DNA of 64,000 nucleotides. It comes from Sanguibacter gelidistatuariae. Lineage in GTDB: Bacteria; Actinomycetota; Actinomycetes; Actinomycetales; Cellulomonadaceae. The position numbers and the translations under genes are program-made. The stretch covers positions 248,001 to 312,000 of the forward strand of contig NZ_FMYH01000005.1 in NCBI RefSeq assembly GCF_900096585.1. The letters run 5' to 3'. The notes beneath the pieces are model-generated. The model did no database searches, was not told where the DNA came from, and saw only the letters and a list, made by a program, of their open reading frames with translations. This document shows positions 51,701-60,132 of this stretch, piece by piece (the first letter of the stretch is position 1; the number at the start of each line of letters is the position of its first letter).

Positions 51701-54115
51701 ATGAAATACGGCTACTTCGACACCGCCGTCGACGAGTACGTCATCACCCGACCCGACGTCCCGGTGTCGTGGACGAACTATCTCGGCACCAAGAACCTGT
51801 GCACCGTGCTCTCGCACACGGGAGGCGGGTACTCCTACTACAAGAGCGCCCAGCAGGGACGCATCACCCGGTTCCGCCCCAACGGCGTCCCCCTGGATCG
51901 CCCGGGCCACTACGTCTACCTGCGCGACGACGCCGACGGCGACTTCTGGTCCGTGTCCTGGCAGCCGGTGGGCAAACCGATCGACGGCCCCGACGCCGCG
52001 CAGTACACGACCCGCCACGGCATGGGCTACACCCGCTTCGAGTCCTCCTACAAGGGCATCGACGCGAGCCAGACCGTCTTCATCCCCCTCGACGACGACG
52101 TCGAGCTCTGGGACACCCGGGTGACGAACACGTCTGAGGAGGTCCGCGAGATCACGGTCGGCTCCTACGTGGAGTTCAGCTTCCATACGATCACCATCGA
52201 TAACCAGAACTTGCAGATGTCGCTGTACTCCTCGGGGTCCAGCTACGCCGACGGGGTCATCGAGTACGACTTCTTCTACGAGCCGTGGACGTTCCACTTC
52301 TTCACGTCGTCCCAGGAGCCGTCCTCCTACGACACCCTGCGGGACAGCTTCATCGGCCCGTACCGCAGCGAGACCAACCCGATCGCGATCGAGCGCGGCC
52401 ACGGCTCCAACACCTCCGCGACCACGCAGAACCACTGCGGCTCGCTCCAGCACAAGATCACCTTGGCGCCCGGGGAGACCAAGCGCCTGGTCTACATGCT
52501 CGGCTACGGCTCGCGGGACGCCGTCGGGCGCACCATCCAGGCCAAGTACACCGACCTGGCCACGGTCGACGCCGAGCTCGCCCGCCTGCGCGGGTACTGG
52601 CAGGCCAAGCAGGCCAAGCTCTCCATCAAGACCCCGCACGAGGGCATGAACACCATGATCAACACCTGGACGCTGCTCCAGGCCGAGACGTGCGTGCAGT
52701 GGTCGCGGTTCGCGTCCTTCGTCGAGGTGGGCGGGCGCAACGGCCTCGGCTACCGCGACACCGCCCAGGACGTCATGAGCGTGATCCACACCAACCCGGT
52801 CAAGACCCGCCAGCGGATCGTGGAGCTGCTGCGCGCCCAGGTGTCCTCCGGCTACGGCCTGCACCTCTTCGACCCGGTCGTCTTCGACCCCGACGCCGAG
52901 AAGCTCCCCGACATCCCATCGCCGACCATCGTGCCCACCCCGTCCATGGACGACCTCATCCACGGCCTCGAGGACACGTGCTCCGACGACCACCTGTGGC
53001 TCGTCTCCTCGATCGTGGAGTTCGTCAAGGAGACCGGCGACGTCGCCTTCCTCGACGAGGTCATCCCGTACGCCGACGGCAAGCCCGCCACGGTCTACGA
53101 CCACCTCAAGGCGGCGCTCGACTTCTCCGCCGCGCAGGTCGGCCCGAACGGCGTGGCCCTGGGTCTGCGCGCGGACTGGAACGACTGCCTCAACCTCGGG
53201 GGAGGGGAGACGTCGCTGGTCACCTTCCTGCACGCCTGGGCCATCCAGGCCTTCCTCGAGCTCGCCCGCCCCCTGGGCCGCACCGAGGACGTCGCCCGCT
53301 ACGAGGCCGAGCTGGCCCGGATCGCCGACGTCGCCGACACCCAGCTGTGGGACGGCGACTGGTGGATCCGCGGGTACACCCGCGACGGCGTCAAGATCGG
53401 CTCGAACGACAACGACGAGGGCAAGATCTTCCTCGAGCACCAGGCCTGGCCTGTGATCGCCGGCATCACCTCCCAGGAGCGCGGCGAGGCGTCGATGAAT
53501 GCCGTCCGCGAGCTGCTCGGCTCGGAGTACGGCAGCCACCTCAACTGGCCGGCCTTCACCAAGGTCGACGACACGATCGGTTTTGTCACCCGCGTCTACC
53601 CGGGGATCAAGGAGAACGCCGCGATCTTCTCCCACCCCAACGCGTGGCCGATCATCGCCGAGGCGATGCTCGGGCGCGGCGACGAGGCGGTCGCGTTCTA
53701 CGACTCCGTGCTGCCGTACAACCAGAACGACAACATCGAGGTCCGTGGGGCTGAGCCCTACGCCTACGCGCAGTTCATCTACGGCCGCGACCACGAGTGG
53801 TACGGCAAGGCGCAGAACCCGTGGCTGACCGGGACCGCGGGGTGGATGTACACCGCGGCGACCAAGTACATCCTCGGCGTGCGGCTCAGCCTGGACGGGC
53901 TGATCGTCGACCCGTCCATCCCCACGGCCTGGGACGGCTTCGAGATGCGCCGGGAGTGGCGCGGCGCGGTCTACCAGATCGAGGTCCGCAACCCCGGCCA
54001 CGTCTCCACGGGCGTCGTCTCGGTGACGGTCGACGGCGTGGAGCACCCGGCCGGCGAGCCGATCCCGGCCCGGCCCGCGGGCTCGGAGGTCGCGGTCGTG
54101 GTCACTCTCGGCTGA
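51701..54115 (+). CDS. chbP: GH94 phosphorylase, N,N'-diacetylchitobiose phosphorylase-like
   Basis: 804 residues without signal peptide, so cytoplasmic. The N-terminus (MKYGYFD, YVITRPDVPVSWTNYLG) and the central blocks GLGYRDTAQD, SGYGLHLFDP, DDLIHGLEDTCSDDHLWL and RADWNDCLNLGGG match Vibrio chitobiose phosphorylase (about 800 residues) much better than Cellulomonas cellobiose phosphorylase, from memory of both. Asp492 in RADWND lies where the catalytic acid is expected. It would split (GlcNAc)2 with phosphate into GlcNAc-1-phosphate and GlcNAc. The fused mutase upstream is the logical partner. Action on another beta-disaccharide remains possible. Confidence 0.82.
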   Translation: MKYGYFDTAVDEYVITRPDVPVSWTNYLGTKNLCTVLSHTGGGYSYYKSAQQGRITRFRPNGVPLDRPGHYVYLRDDADGDFWSVSWQPVGKPIDGPDAAQYTTRHGMGYTRFESSYKGIDASQTVFIPLDDDVELWDTRVTNTSEEVREITVGSYVEFSFHTITIDNQNLQMSLYSSGSSYADGVIEYDFFYEPWTFHFFTSSQEPSSYDTLRDSFIGPYRSETNPIAIERGHGSNTSATTQNHCGSLQHKITLAPGETKRLVYMLGYGSRDAVGRTIQAKYTDLATVDAELARLRGYWQAKQAKLSIKTPHEGMNTMINTWTLLQAETCVQWSRFASFVEVGGRNGLGYRDTAQDVMSVIHTNPVKTRQRIVELLRAQVSSGYGLHLFDPVVFDPDAEKLPDIPSPTIVPTPSMDDLIHGLEDTCSDDHLWLVSSIVEFVKETGDVAFLDEVIPYADGKPATVYDHLKAALDFSAAQVGPNGVALGLRADWNDCLNLGGGETSLVTFLHAWAIQAFLELARPLGRTEDVARYEAELARIADVADTQLWDGDWWIRGYTRDGVKIGSNDNDEGKIFLEHQAWPVIAGITSQERGEASMNAVRELLGSEYGSHLNWPAFTKVDDTIGFVTRVYPGIKENAAIFSHPNAWPIIAEAMLGRGDEAVAFYDSVLPYNQNDNIEVRGAEPYAYAQFIYGRDHEWYGKAQNPWLTGTAGWMYTAATKYILGVRLSLDGLIVDPSIPTAWDGFEMRREWRGAVYQIEVRNPGHVSTGVVSVTVDGVEHPAGEPIPARPAGSEVAVVVTLG

Positions 54116-54134
54116 GGTCGGTCGCCTGCCTGAC

Positions 54135-54186
54135 CAACCGCCCTGCCACCTCGTCGGACATCTCCGGTGAGGCGGCGGGGCGGTTG
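54135..54186 (+). terminator. Possible hairpin terminator after GH94 gene
   Basis: 13-base arms (CAACCGCCCTGCC and GGCGGGGCGGTTG, one G-T pair) separated by 26 bases, just after the GH94 stop and before ppk2. Large loop and no T tract, so only a moderate candidate. Confidence 0.4.
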
Positions 54187-54276
54187 CGCGCCGTCGGCCG
54201 CGATCGGGTATCTAATGGTTTCCACACTGCAGGGCCTCACACTGCGCTGACAGCCACGACTCAGGGAGCAGCTTCG

Positions 54277-55128
54277 ATGTCGAAGAAGGACACCACTCGC
54301 GCCGCACAGGACCCGGAATCAGCAACGGGCAAGCTCCCCAAGCTCAAGAAGAGCGCCTACGAGGCCGAGCTCTTCCGCCTGCAGGCCGAGCTTGTCGAGC
54401 TCCAGGAATGGGTCAAGACCACCGGGAAGCGCGTCGTCGTGATCTTCGAGGGGCGGGATGCGGCGGGCAAGGGCTCCGCGATCAAGCGCGTCACGCAGTA
54501 CCTCAACTCCCGCCATGTCCGCGTCTCCGCGCTGCCCGCCCCGACCGAGCGTGAGAAGTCTCAGTGGTACTTCCAGCGGTACATCGACCACCTGCCGGCC
54601 GCGGGGGAGATCGTGCTCTTCGACCGCAGCTGGTACAACCGCGGCGGCGTCGAGCAGGTCATGGGCTTCTGCACCCCAGCCGAGCACAAGCGCTTCATGG
54701 CCCAGTGCCCCGTCTTCGAGCAGCTGCTCATCGACGACGGCATCATCTTGCGCAAGTACTGGTTCTCGGTCTCGGACGAGGAGCAGGAGAAGCGATTCGC
54801 CTCCCGCAAGGACGACCCCATGCGCCGGTGGAAGCTGTCCCCGATGGACCTCGAGTCGATCAGCCGCTGGGAGGACTACTCCCGCGCCAAGGACGACATG
54901 TTCACCCACACCGACACCCCGGCGTCGCCGTGGTTCGTCGTGGAGAGCGACGACAAGAAGCGCTCGCGGATCAACATGATTTCCCACCTGCTCGACTCGA
55001 TTCCGTACGAGAGCGTCATCCACCCCCCGATCGACCTGCCCAAGCGGCCGGCCTCGACCGGCTACCGGCGTACCGATCGCAGCCTGCAGACCTACGTGCC
55101 CGACCGCGCCTCCGCACTGGTCGGCTAG
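54277..55128 (+). CDS. ppk2: Polyphosphate kinase 2 (PPK2 family)
   Basis: 283 residues; ATG 54277 with AGGGAG upstream. P-loop kinase fold: Walker A GRDAAGKGSAIKR, lid region, Walker B FDRSWYNRGGVEQVMGF. PPK2 enzymes phosphorylate nucleoside mono- or diphosphates with polyphosphate. It may form a functional pair with the polyphosphate glucokinase gene 6 kb away. The single-domain class I type fits the length. Confidence 0.9.
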   Translation: MSKKDTTRAAQDPESATGKLPKLKKSAYEAELFRLQAELVELQEWVKTTGKRVVVIFEGRDAAGKGSAIKRVTQYLNSRHVRVSALPAPTEREKSQWYFQRYIDHLPAAGEIVLFDRSWYNRGGVEQVMGFCTPAEHKRFMAQCPVFEQLLIDDGIILRKYWFSVSDEEQEKRFASRKDDPMRRWKLSPMDLESISRWEDYSRAKDDMFTHTDTPASPWFVVESDDKKRSRINMISHLLDSIPYESVIHPPIDLPKRPASTGYRRTDRSLQTYVPDRASALVG

Positions 55129-55137
55129 TCTGCGACC

Positions 55138-56028
55138 GTGAGCCAAGCACCCTCCCTCGCCCGCGTCGTCGCGCTGCTCGAGGCGCGCTATCCGCCGTCC
55201 ACGGCGGAGGACTGGGACGCCGTCGGGCTGGTCACCGGCGACCCGGCCGCGCCGGTGCGCAAGGTGCTCTTCGCCGTAGATCCGGTCGCGGCGGTCATCG
55301 CTGAGGCGGCCGCCTGGGGCGCGGACCTGCTGGTCACCCACCACCCGTTGCTGCTGCGCGGCGTGCACTCGGTCGCGGCCGGCACGCTCAAGGGCCAGGC
55401 CGTGCACACGCTCATCACCTCAGGCTGCGCGCTCTTCGCCGCGCACACCAACGCCGACGCGGCCGAGCGCGGCGTCGCGGCCGCCCTCGCCGCAGTGCTG
55501 GGGCTCGTCGAGACCGCGCCGCTCGAGCCCGCCCCCGGCGCGGCGCCCGGCGTCGGACTGGGCCGCGTGGGCCGCCTCGCCCGCCCGACGACGCTCGGCG
55601 CCTTCGCCGCCCACGTCGCCGCCGCGCTGCCCGAGACCGCCCAGGGCATCCGGGTCGCGGGCGACCTCGACGCGCAGGTGTCCACGGTTGCCGTGCTCGG
55701 CGGCTCGGGGGACTCCCACCTCGGGGCCGCCCGGGCGAGCGGCGTGGACGTGTACGTCACGTCCGACCTCAAGCACCACGGCGTCTCCGACGCCCGTGAG
55801 CAGGCCGCCCTCGACGCGGCCGCAGACGGCCGTCCCGCCCGCGACGGGCGCCCGTTCCTCATCGACACCGCGCACTTTGCCAGTGAATGGCCGTGGTTGG
55901 CCTACGCCGCCGCGGACCTCGTGCACGACCTGGCCACCGACGGCACTACGGTTGAGACCAGAGTCAGTACTGTGACGACCGACCCCTGGACCGCGCGCTT
56001 CGCGCGACCGGGCCCCACACCCGCATGA
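55138..56028 (+). CDS. Nif3-like dinuclear metal-centre protein
   Basis: 296 residues, GTG start. The Nif3/YbgI/DUF34 fold is visible: VTHHPLLLRGV and AAHTNADAAERG supply metal-binding His and Asp, and the C-terminal TAHFASEWPWL the closing His and Glu. Annotated in databases as GTP cyclohydrolase 1 type 2; the biochemical role is unclear. In the actinobacterial core it is usually followed by the zinc-ribbon coiled-coil gene, as here. Confidence 0.87.
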   Translation: MSQAPSLARVVALLEARYPPSTAEDWDAVGLVTGDPAAPVRKVLFAVDPVAAVIAEAAAWGADLLVTHHPLLLRGVHSVAAGTLKGQAVHTLITSGCALFAAHTNADAAERGVAAALAAVLGLVETAPLEPAPGAAPGVGLGRVGRLARPTTLGAFAAHVAAALPETAQGIRVAGDLDAQVSTVAVLGGSGDSHLGAARASGVDVYVTSDLKHHGVSDAREQAALDAAADGRPARDGRPFLIDTAHFASEWPWLAYAAADLVHDLATDGTTVETRVSTVTTDPWTARFARPGPTPA

Positions 56029-56041
56029 GAGGACACCACCC

Positions 56042-56791
56042 GTGACCAAGGCACCCGTCGAGGACCAGCGTCGACTTCTGGACGTCCAAGCGCTCGACAC
56101 CCGCCTCCAACAGCTTGCGCACCGTCGCAAGAACCTGCCGGAGCAGGCTCGGGTCGCCGAGATCGACAGCCAGCTGGCCGACCTCAACACCGCCCTCGTC
56201 GCCTCCCGTACCGCGGCCAACGACCTGCGCCGCGAGCTTGCCAAGGCCGAGACCGACGTCGAGCAGGTCCGCACCCGCGCGGCCCACGACCAGACCCGCC
56301 TCGACTCCGGAGCGGTCAGCGCCAAGGACGCCCAGGCGCTCGTGAGCGAGCTCGAGTCGCTCGGGCGCCGCCAGGGCCTGCTCGAAGAGGTCGAGCTTGA
56401 GGTCATGGAGCGTCTCGAGGCCCACGAGGACACCCTCGCCAAGCTCGACGAGGCCAACCAGAAGTCCCTCGACGCCCGTGCCGCGGCCGTCGCGGAGCTC
56501 GACGCCGCCTACGCCGAGATCGATGCCGAGGCTGCCGGTGTGGCGACCCAGCGCGCCACCGCCGTGACCGGCCTCGACGCCGCGCTCGTCGCGCTGTACG
56601 AGAAGGTCCGCGCCCACCTGGGCGGTCAGGGTGCCGCAGCGCTGCGCGCCGGCCGCTGCGACGGTTGCCGCCTCGACCTCGACCAGACGGCCATCGAGGC
56701 CATCCGAGCCCAGCCGGCTGACGAGGTCGTCCGTTGCGAGGACTGCGGCCGCATCTTGGTCCGCATCCCCGAGAAGCGCGTCACGGAGTAG
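56042..56791 (+). CDS. Zinc-ribbon coiled-coil protein (C4 type)
   Basis: 249 residues: a long coiled coil (about 5-175; DVQALDTRLQQLAHRRKNL) and a C-terminal C4 zinc ribbon with Cys pairs in GRCDGCRLDL and VRCEDCGRIL. This is the family next to Nif3-like genes in actinobacteria (Rv2229c-like). Proposed roles are in nucleic-acid or ribosome binding; no enzyme motif. Thirteen bases downstream of the Nif3-like gene, so one operon. Confidence 0.87.
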   Translation: MTKAPVEDQRRLLDVQALDTRLQQLAHRRKNLPEQARVAEIDSQLADLNTALVASRTAANDLRRELAKAETDVEQVRTRAAHDQTRLDSGAVSAKDAQALVSELESLGRRQGLLEEVELEVMERLEAHEDTLAKLDEANQKSLDARAAAVAELDAAYAEIDAEAAGVATQRATAVTGLDAALVALYEKVRAHLGGQGAAALRAGRCDGCRLDLDQTAIEAIRAQPADEVVRCEDCGRILVRIPEKRVTE

Positions 56792-56820
56792 AGCGCCCTC
56801 AACTCTCGGCCGCCGGCAGC

Positions 56821-56894
56821 CGACGGGGTCGTCCATTTTGCTTGGGGTCGTCTATCTGAATAGACGACCCCAAGCAAAATGGACGACCCCGTCG
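56821..56894. repeat. Perfect 35-base inverted repeat with four-base loop
   Basis: Arms 56821-56855 and 56860-56894 are exact reverse complements, loop CTGA. Each arm itself contains GGGGTCGTC twice, separated by an AT-rich CATTTTGCTT. It lies between convergent genes (zinc ribbon and yaaA), so it may act as a two-way terminator, but the length and perfect match are beyond a normal terminator and resemble a mobile palindromic element. Confidence 0.9.
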
Positions 56895-56954
56895 TCGTAT
56901 CTCGGTGGGATCCGGCTCCCTGGAGGTGGCGTCAGGTCGGTTGGGACCGAGTTG

Positions 56955-57731
56955 TCAGGCGACGACGAGTTCGAGGGTTGAGGCGCCGTTCTTGCCTTCG
57001 ATGAGGGTGGCGTCGATGAGCGTCGTGCCGACGAGCTCGTGGGCGGCCTTGTAGACATCCTCGGCCGTGCGGGGTTCCGCACCGTCGCGGGTGAGCAGGT
57101 GCCGGGTGAGCAGGCCCCGGGTGTGCTTGGCGTTGTGGGAGACGACCGACTGCTTGCCGTCGAGCTCGCGCAGGACCCGCACGCTCACCCAGTCGGTCCC
57201 CTTCCCCGGCTTCCACGCGGCCAGATACGCCGCCGAGCGGCAGTCGACGACGACGTCGCCGGCTGCGCGTGGGGCGAGGACCTTCTCCAGCAGCGGCCGC
57301 CACGTCGGCGCGAGCGGGCCGACGCCGGGCAGGTCGGTCCCCATGGACAGCCGGTAGGCGGGCACGACGTCGCCCGGTCCTACCGCGCCCCACAGGGCGG
57401 AGATGGTCCGCACGCTCGCCGCGGCCAGCTCGGTCTGAGCAGGGGAGAGGTCGTCGAGGCCGGCCGCCGCGTAGAGGACCCCGGTGTAGACCTGACCGGC
57501 AGGGGCTGCTGGTTCGGTGTCCAGGCGGGTGTTGCGCGCGACGTCGTCGGCCAGGCTCGGGCCGACGCCGAGGATGTCGAGTGCGTTCCGGCGGGCGCTG
57601 GCGCGGGCGAGCGCGCGCAGCACCTTGGTGCGGTGCCGGGTGAGCGAGGGGGCGCTCAGCCGTGCCAGGTCGACGGGGCTGCCGGAGGTCGCGGGGGTCT
57701 TGCCTTCGGACGGGGGCAGCAGGATGAGCAC
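56955..57731 (-). CDS. yaaA: YaaA-family peroxide stress protein
   Basis: 258 residues. The N-terminal LLPPSEGKT, central YRLSMGTDLPG, and C-terminal VVSHNAKHTRGLLTRHL are the UPF0246/YaaA signatures. E. coli YaaA lowers free iron during peroxide stress and binds DNA through a helix-hairpin-helix fold. Cytoplasmic; stands alone on its strand, with the large palindrome behind its 3' end. Confidence 0.88.
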   Translation of the reverse strand: MLILLPPSEGKTPATSGSPVDLARLSAPSLTRHRTKVLRALARASARRNALDILGVGPSLADDVARNTRLDTEPAAPAGQVYTGVLYAAAGLDDLSPAQTELAAASVRTISALWGAVGPGDVVPAYRLSMGTDLPGVGPLAPTWRPLLEKVLAPRAAGDVVVDCRSAAYLAAWKPGKGTDWVSVRVLRELDGKQSVVSHNAKHTRGLLTRHLLTRDGAEPRTAEDVYKAAHELVGTTLIDATLIEGKNGASTLELVVA

Positions 57732-57827
57732 GAGGTGAGTCTAGGCGTCGCCTGAGGTCTGCGGTGAGCGCACCCGACCTACGGCTGCCTTTGCGTGGCC
57801 TGACGGTGGGCAGTAGATTCGCGCCTC

Positions 57828-58214
57828 ATGGGCCAGTTCAAGGTGTACGGCAGGCGATCAGAGTGGATCGACCGACGCGAGGCACTGAGCGATCAGCTGC
57901 ACGCGGCCCTGGTCAGCGCCTGGCAGTTCCCCCAGGAGAAGCGCTTTCAGCGCTTCCTCTGGATGGACGACGACGACCTGGTCGCCCCGCAGCGCGGGCC
58001 GGGATACCTCGTGATCGAGCTGGTGGCCTTCACCGGTCGCTCGCCCGAGGCCAAGCGCGAACTCATCCGGCAGGTCTACACCCGGGTCTGCGGCGCCTTC
58101 GACCTGCCCGTCGCCGACCTCGAGCTGGTGATCCTGGAGAGCCCACAGATGAACTGGGGGATCCGCGGCACGAGCGGCGACGAGCTCGCGCTCGGGTACA
58201 CCGTCACGGTGTGA
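57828..58214 (+). CDS. Tautomerase-superfamily protein
   Basis: 128 residues of the Tautomerase_2 group: QEKRFQRFLWMDDDDLVAPQ, the strand YLVIELVAFTGRSPEAKREL and the end motif ESPQMNWGIRG are characteristic. A Pro-1 catalytic residue is not at position 2 here (MGQFKV), so the usual tautomerase mechanism is doubtful. Substrate unknown. Confidence 0.75.
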   Translation: MGQFKVYGRRSEWIDRREALSDQLHAALVSAWQFPQEKRFQRFLWMDDDDLVAPQRGPGYLVIELVAFTGRSPEAKRELIRQVYTRVCGAFDLPVADLELVILESPQMNWGIRGTSGDELALGYTVTV

Positions 58215-58276
58215 GCGGCGCAGGCGCGCGCCCGTGCGCCAGTCATCACATGGCAACTAGCAGAGGAGCGCTTCAG

Positions 58277-58483
58277 ATGGTTCGTTTTGTTCTGGACGTC
58301 GATCTTGACGAGGTGGTGGGAGACCCTGCCGAGGAGCTGTCCCGGATCCTGCGGTACTGGGCTGGGAACGTGAAGCACTACCCGTTCGAGCCCGGTGCGA
58401 CCGAGGTGGTGTCCGACTCCGCCTATACACCCGTGGGTCGTTGGTTCATCACCGCGGAACCTGCGCCAGGCGCTGAAGGCTAG
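58277..58483 (+). CDS. Small conserved hypothetical protein
   Basis: 68 residues; ATG 58277 with GAGGAG upstream. Acidic, soluble; starts MVRFVLDVDLDEVVGDPAEE and ends in a Pro/Ala tail. Its stop overlaps the Nudix gene stop on the other strand by four bases. The clear ribosome site supports it as a real gene; no family recognised. Confidence 0.65.
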   Translation: MVRFVLDVDLDEVVGDPAEELSRILRYWAGNVKHYPFEPGATEVVSDSAYTPVGRWFITAEPAPGAEG

Positions 58484-59025
58484 GACACTCGGCCGAGGGC
58501 GATCGCCGCGTACATGAGGGCGGCGACGGTCTCGCCGTCGGTGATCGTGCCGTCCTTCACGAGGTCGAGCGCCTGCGCCCATGGCACGCGGCGGAGGCCG
58601 ACGATGCCTTCCTCCGCCTGTTCGTTCGGCTCGCCGGACTCGTGCAGCCCGCGCGCCAGGAAGACGTGCTCGGGTGCGTGGCAGACGCCGTTGAGCGTGA
58701 ACATGTCACCGATGCGTTCCCAGGAGTCCGCGACCAGGCCGGTCTCCTCGCGCAGCTCGCGCTGCGCGGCGACGAGCAGGTCCTCCCCGTCCGAGCCGCC
58801 CGCGGGGACCTCGAGCGAGACCCGACCCGTCGTGTACCGCTCGACCTCGACCAGCACGACCTCGCCCGCGTCGGTGAGCGGGACGATGAAGACCGCAGGG
58901 TTGCGAATCTCGACCACTCCGTAGATGCCGTCAGAGCCGTCAGGCCGCTCGACGGAGTCCTCGCGGACCCGGATCCAGGGGTTCTCGTACACGACTGAGG
59001 ATGAGCGGGTCTGCCAGGTTGCCAT
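58480..59025 (-). CDS. Nudix hydrolase (ADP-ribose pyrophosphatase type)
   Basis: 181 residues; ATG 59025. The Nudix box is readable around EVPAGGSDGEDLLVAAQREL and REETGL, with one residue fewer than usual in the loop before the first Glu. The upstream PxGVVEIRNPAVFIVPL strand and LVEVERYTTGR resemble ADP-ribose pyrophosphatases. Acts in the cytoplasm on a nucleoside diphosphate derivative; the exact substrate is not readable. It is divergent from rnpB. Confidence 0.85.
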   Translation of the reverse strand: MATWQTRSSSVVYENPWIRVREDSVERPDGSDGIYGVVEIRNPAVFIVPLTDAGEVVLVEVERYTTGRVSLEVPAGGSDGEDLLVAAQRELREETGLVADSWERIGDMFTLNGVCHAPEHVFLARGLHESGEPNEQAEEGIVGLRRVPWAQALDLVKDGTITDGETVAALMYAAIALGRVS

Positions 59026-59148
59026 GGCGTCAATCCTTGCACGCACCTCCGACACGCGTGCGGCCTTACGGCCGGGCCGCGGCTCGGCTGCGACACGGCT
59101 GCGGTGATCGGGACGGATGCGATCCCGCGGTCCCGTATCCTTGACCAC

Positions 59149-59532
59149 GCGGATGAGTTGGCTAGACGGCCGCGTCAGGGTTTCGGCCCTGCCGAGGAAC
59201 GTCCGGGCTCCACAGGGCAAGGTGGTGGGTAACGCCCACCCGGGGTGACCCGCGGGACAGTGCCACAGAAAGTAGACCGCCGGAGCGCTTGCGCATCCGG
59301 TAAGGGTGAAACGGTGGTGTAAGAGACCACCAGCGCGCCGGGTGACCGGCGCGGCTAGGTAAACCCCACCTGGAGCAAGGTCAGACAGAGTGCGTTTGAG
59401 GGCTGCTCGCCCGAGCACTTGGGTAGACCGCTGGAGGCGTGCGGCAACGTACGTCGTAGATGGATGGTCGTCGCCTGCGCGGGGGTAACCGTGCGTGGGA
59501 ACAGAACCCGGCGTACCGGCCAGCTCATCCGC
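59149..59532 (+). ncRNA. rnpB: RNase P RNA, bacterial type A
   Basis: 384 bases. The P1 helix closes the ends (GCGGATGAG at 59149 and CTCATCCGC at 59524-59532). Conserved cores are visible: GAGGAACGTCCGGGCTCCAC near the 5' part, CAGAAAGTAGACCGCC, AGGGTGAAACGGTGGTGTAA, and the 3' core GGGAACAGAACCCGGCGTAC. The catalytic RNA trims 5' leaders from tRNA precursors together with RnpA. The assignment is secure. Confidence 0.97.
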
Positions 59533-59669
59533 ACACCCCCACGTACCGGTCGAGGCCGGCGATCCTGCGCGCGCCGCAGTTGATCGCGACGGCGCGGCGA
59601 TGACGGCTGCGCCGTGACCCAGGCCACGACGGTTGAATGCGCAACTAAAGTATTGAGTTGGTCAAGATA

Positions 59670-59699
59670 TTGCCAAGATCGTCGATGGCTGCTTAAACT
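59670..59699 (+). promoter_or_regulatory. Candidate promoter for the STAS gene
   Basis: TTGCCA and TAAACT separated by 18 bases, in an AT-rich patch (59641-59700) about 90 bases before the STAS start. An alternative sigma factor of the FliA type could read TAAAG at 59646 instead. Read by eye only. Confidence 0.3.
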
Positions 59700-59787
59700 C
59701 GAAGCGAGAGGCGCGGCGGGTGAACCCACTTCAGGGTCTGAGCTCGGGGGCGTGCCTCACCGCACGAGAGTGCGAGAGCGGAGTGGC

Positions 59788-60132
59788 ATGGACAAGCTGG
59801 GCACAACTATCGGTGGCATCCGGCTGCAGGAAGAGCTGGGTTATTCGATCGTCGACATGTGGGGTGAGGTCGACGGAGCGCTCCGCCCCGAGGCGAGCGC
59901 GGCTCTGGCCCGCGCCCTCGACCGCGACCTGCCGGTGATCATCGACACCTCTCGAGTGACGTTCATCGACTCCACCGGGATCGCCTTCCTGGTGCAGTTC
60001 TACACGATCGGCCAGGAAGAAGGCCTCAAGGTCACCCTGCGCAACCCGCCGACCGTGGTCAGCGACGTGCTGGCGATGCTCGGCGTCGACGAGTTCCTCA
60101 CCCGCGGGCCCGTGCCCGTCCCAGCCCGCTAG
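59788..60132 (+). CDS. STAS-domain anti-sigma factor antagonist
   Basis: 114 residues, a single STAS domain. The phosphorylatable Ser lies in [16 protein letters not shown], the conserved DSTG site of SpoIIAA/RsbV-like proteins. It would relieve an anti-sigma factor when dephosphorylated. No kinase or sigma gene is adjacent. Its end overlaps the polyphosphate glucokinase gene on the other strand by four bases. Confidence 0.85.
   Translation: MDKLGTTIGGIRLQEELGYSIVDMWGEVDGALRPEASAALARALDRDLPVIIDTSRVTFIDSTGIAFLVQFYTIGQEEGLKVTLRNPPTVVSDVLAMLGVDEFLTRGPVPVPAR

Noticed and set aside
49430-54046. A 1538-codon open frame on the minus strand
   Set aside because: It runs antisense to two well-recognised genes (the mutase fusion and the GH94 enzyme). 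Its protein is a low-complexity mix of Val, Gly, Arg and Asp with no motifs, the usual shadow of GC-rich codon use.
24910-54276. A second tRNA-Val end as attachment-site repeat
   Set aside because: No other copy of the tRNA 3' end was seen by eye between the tRNA and the right-hand core block, so no att boundaries can be drawn.
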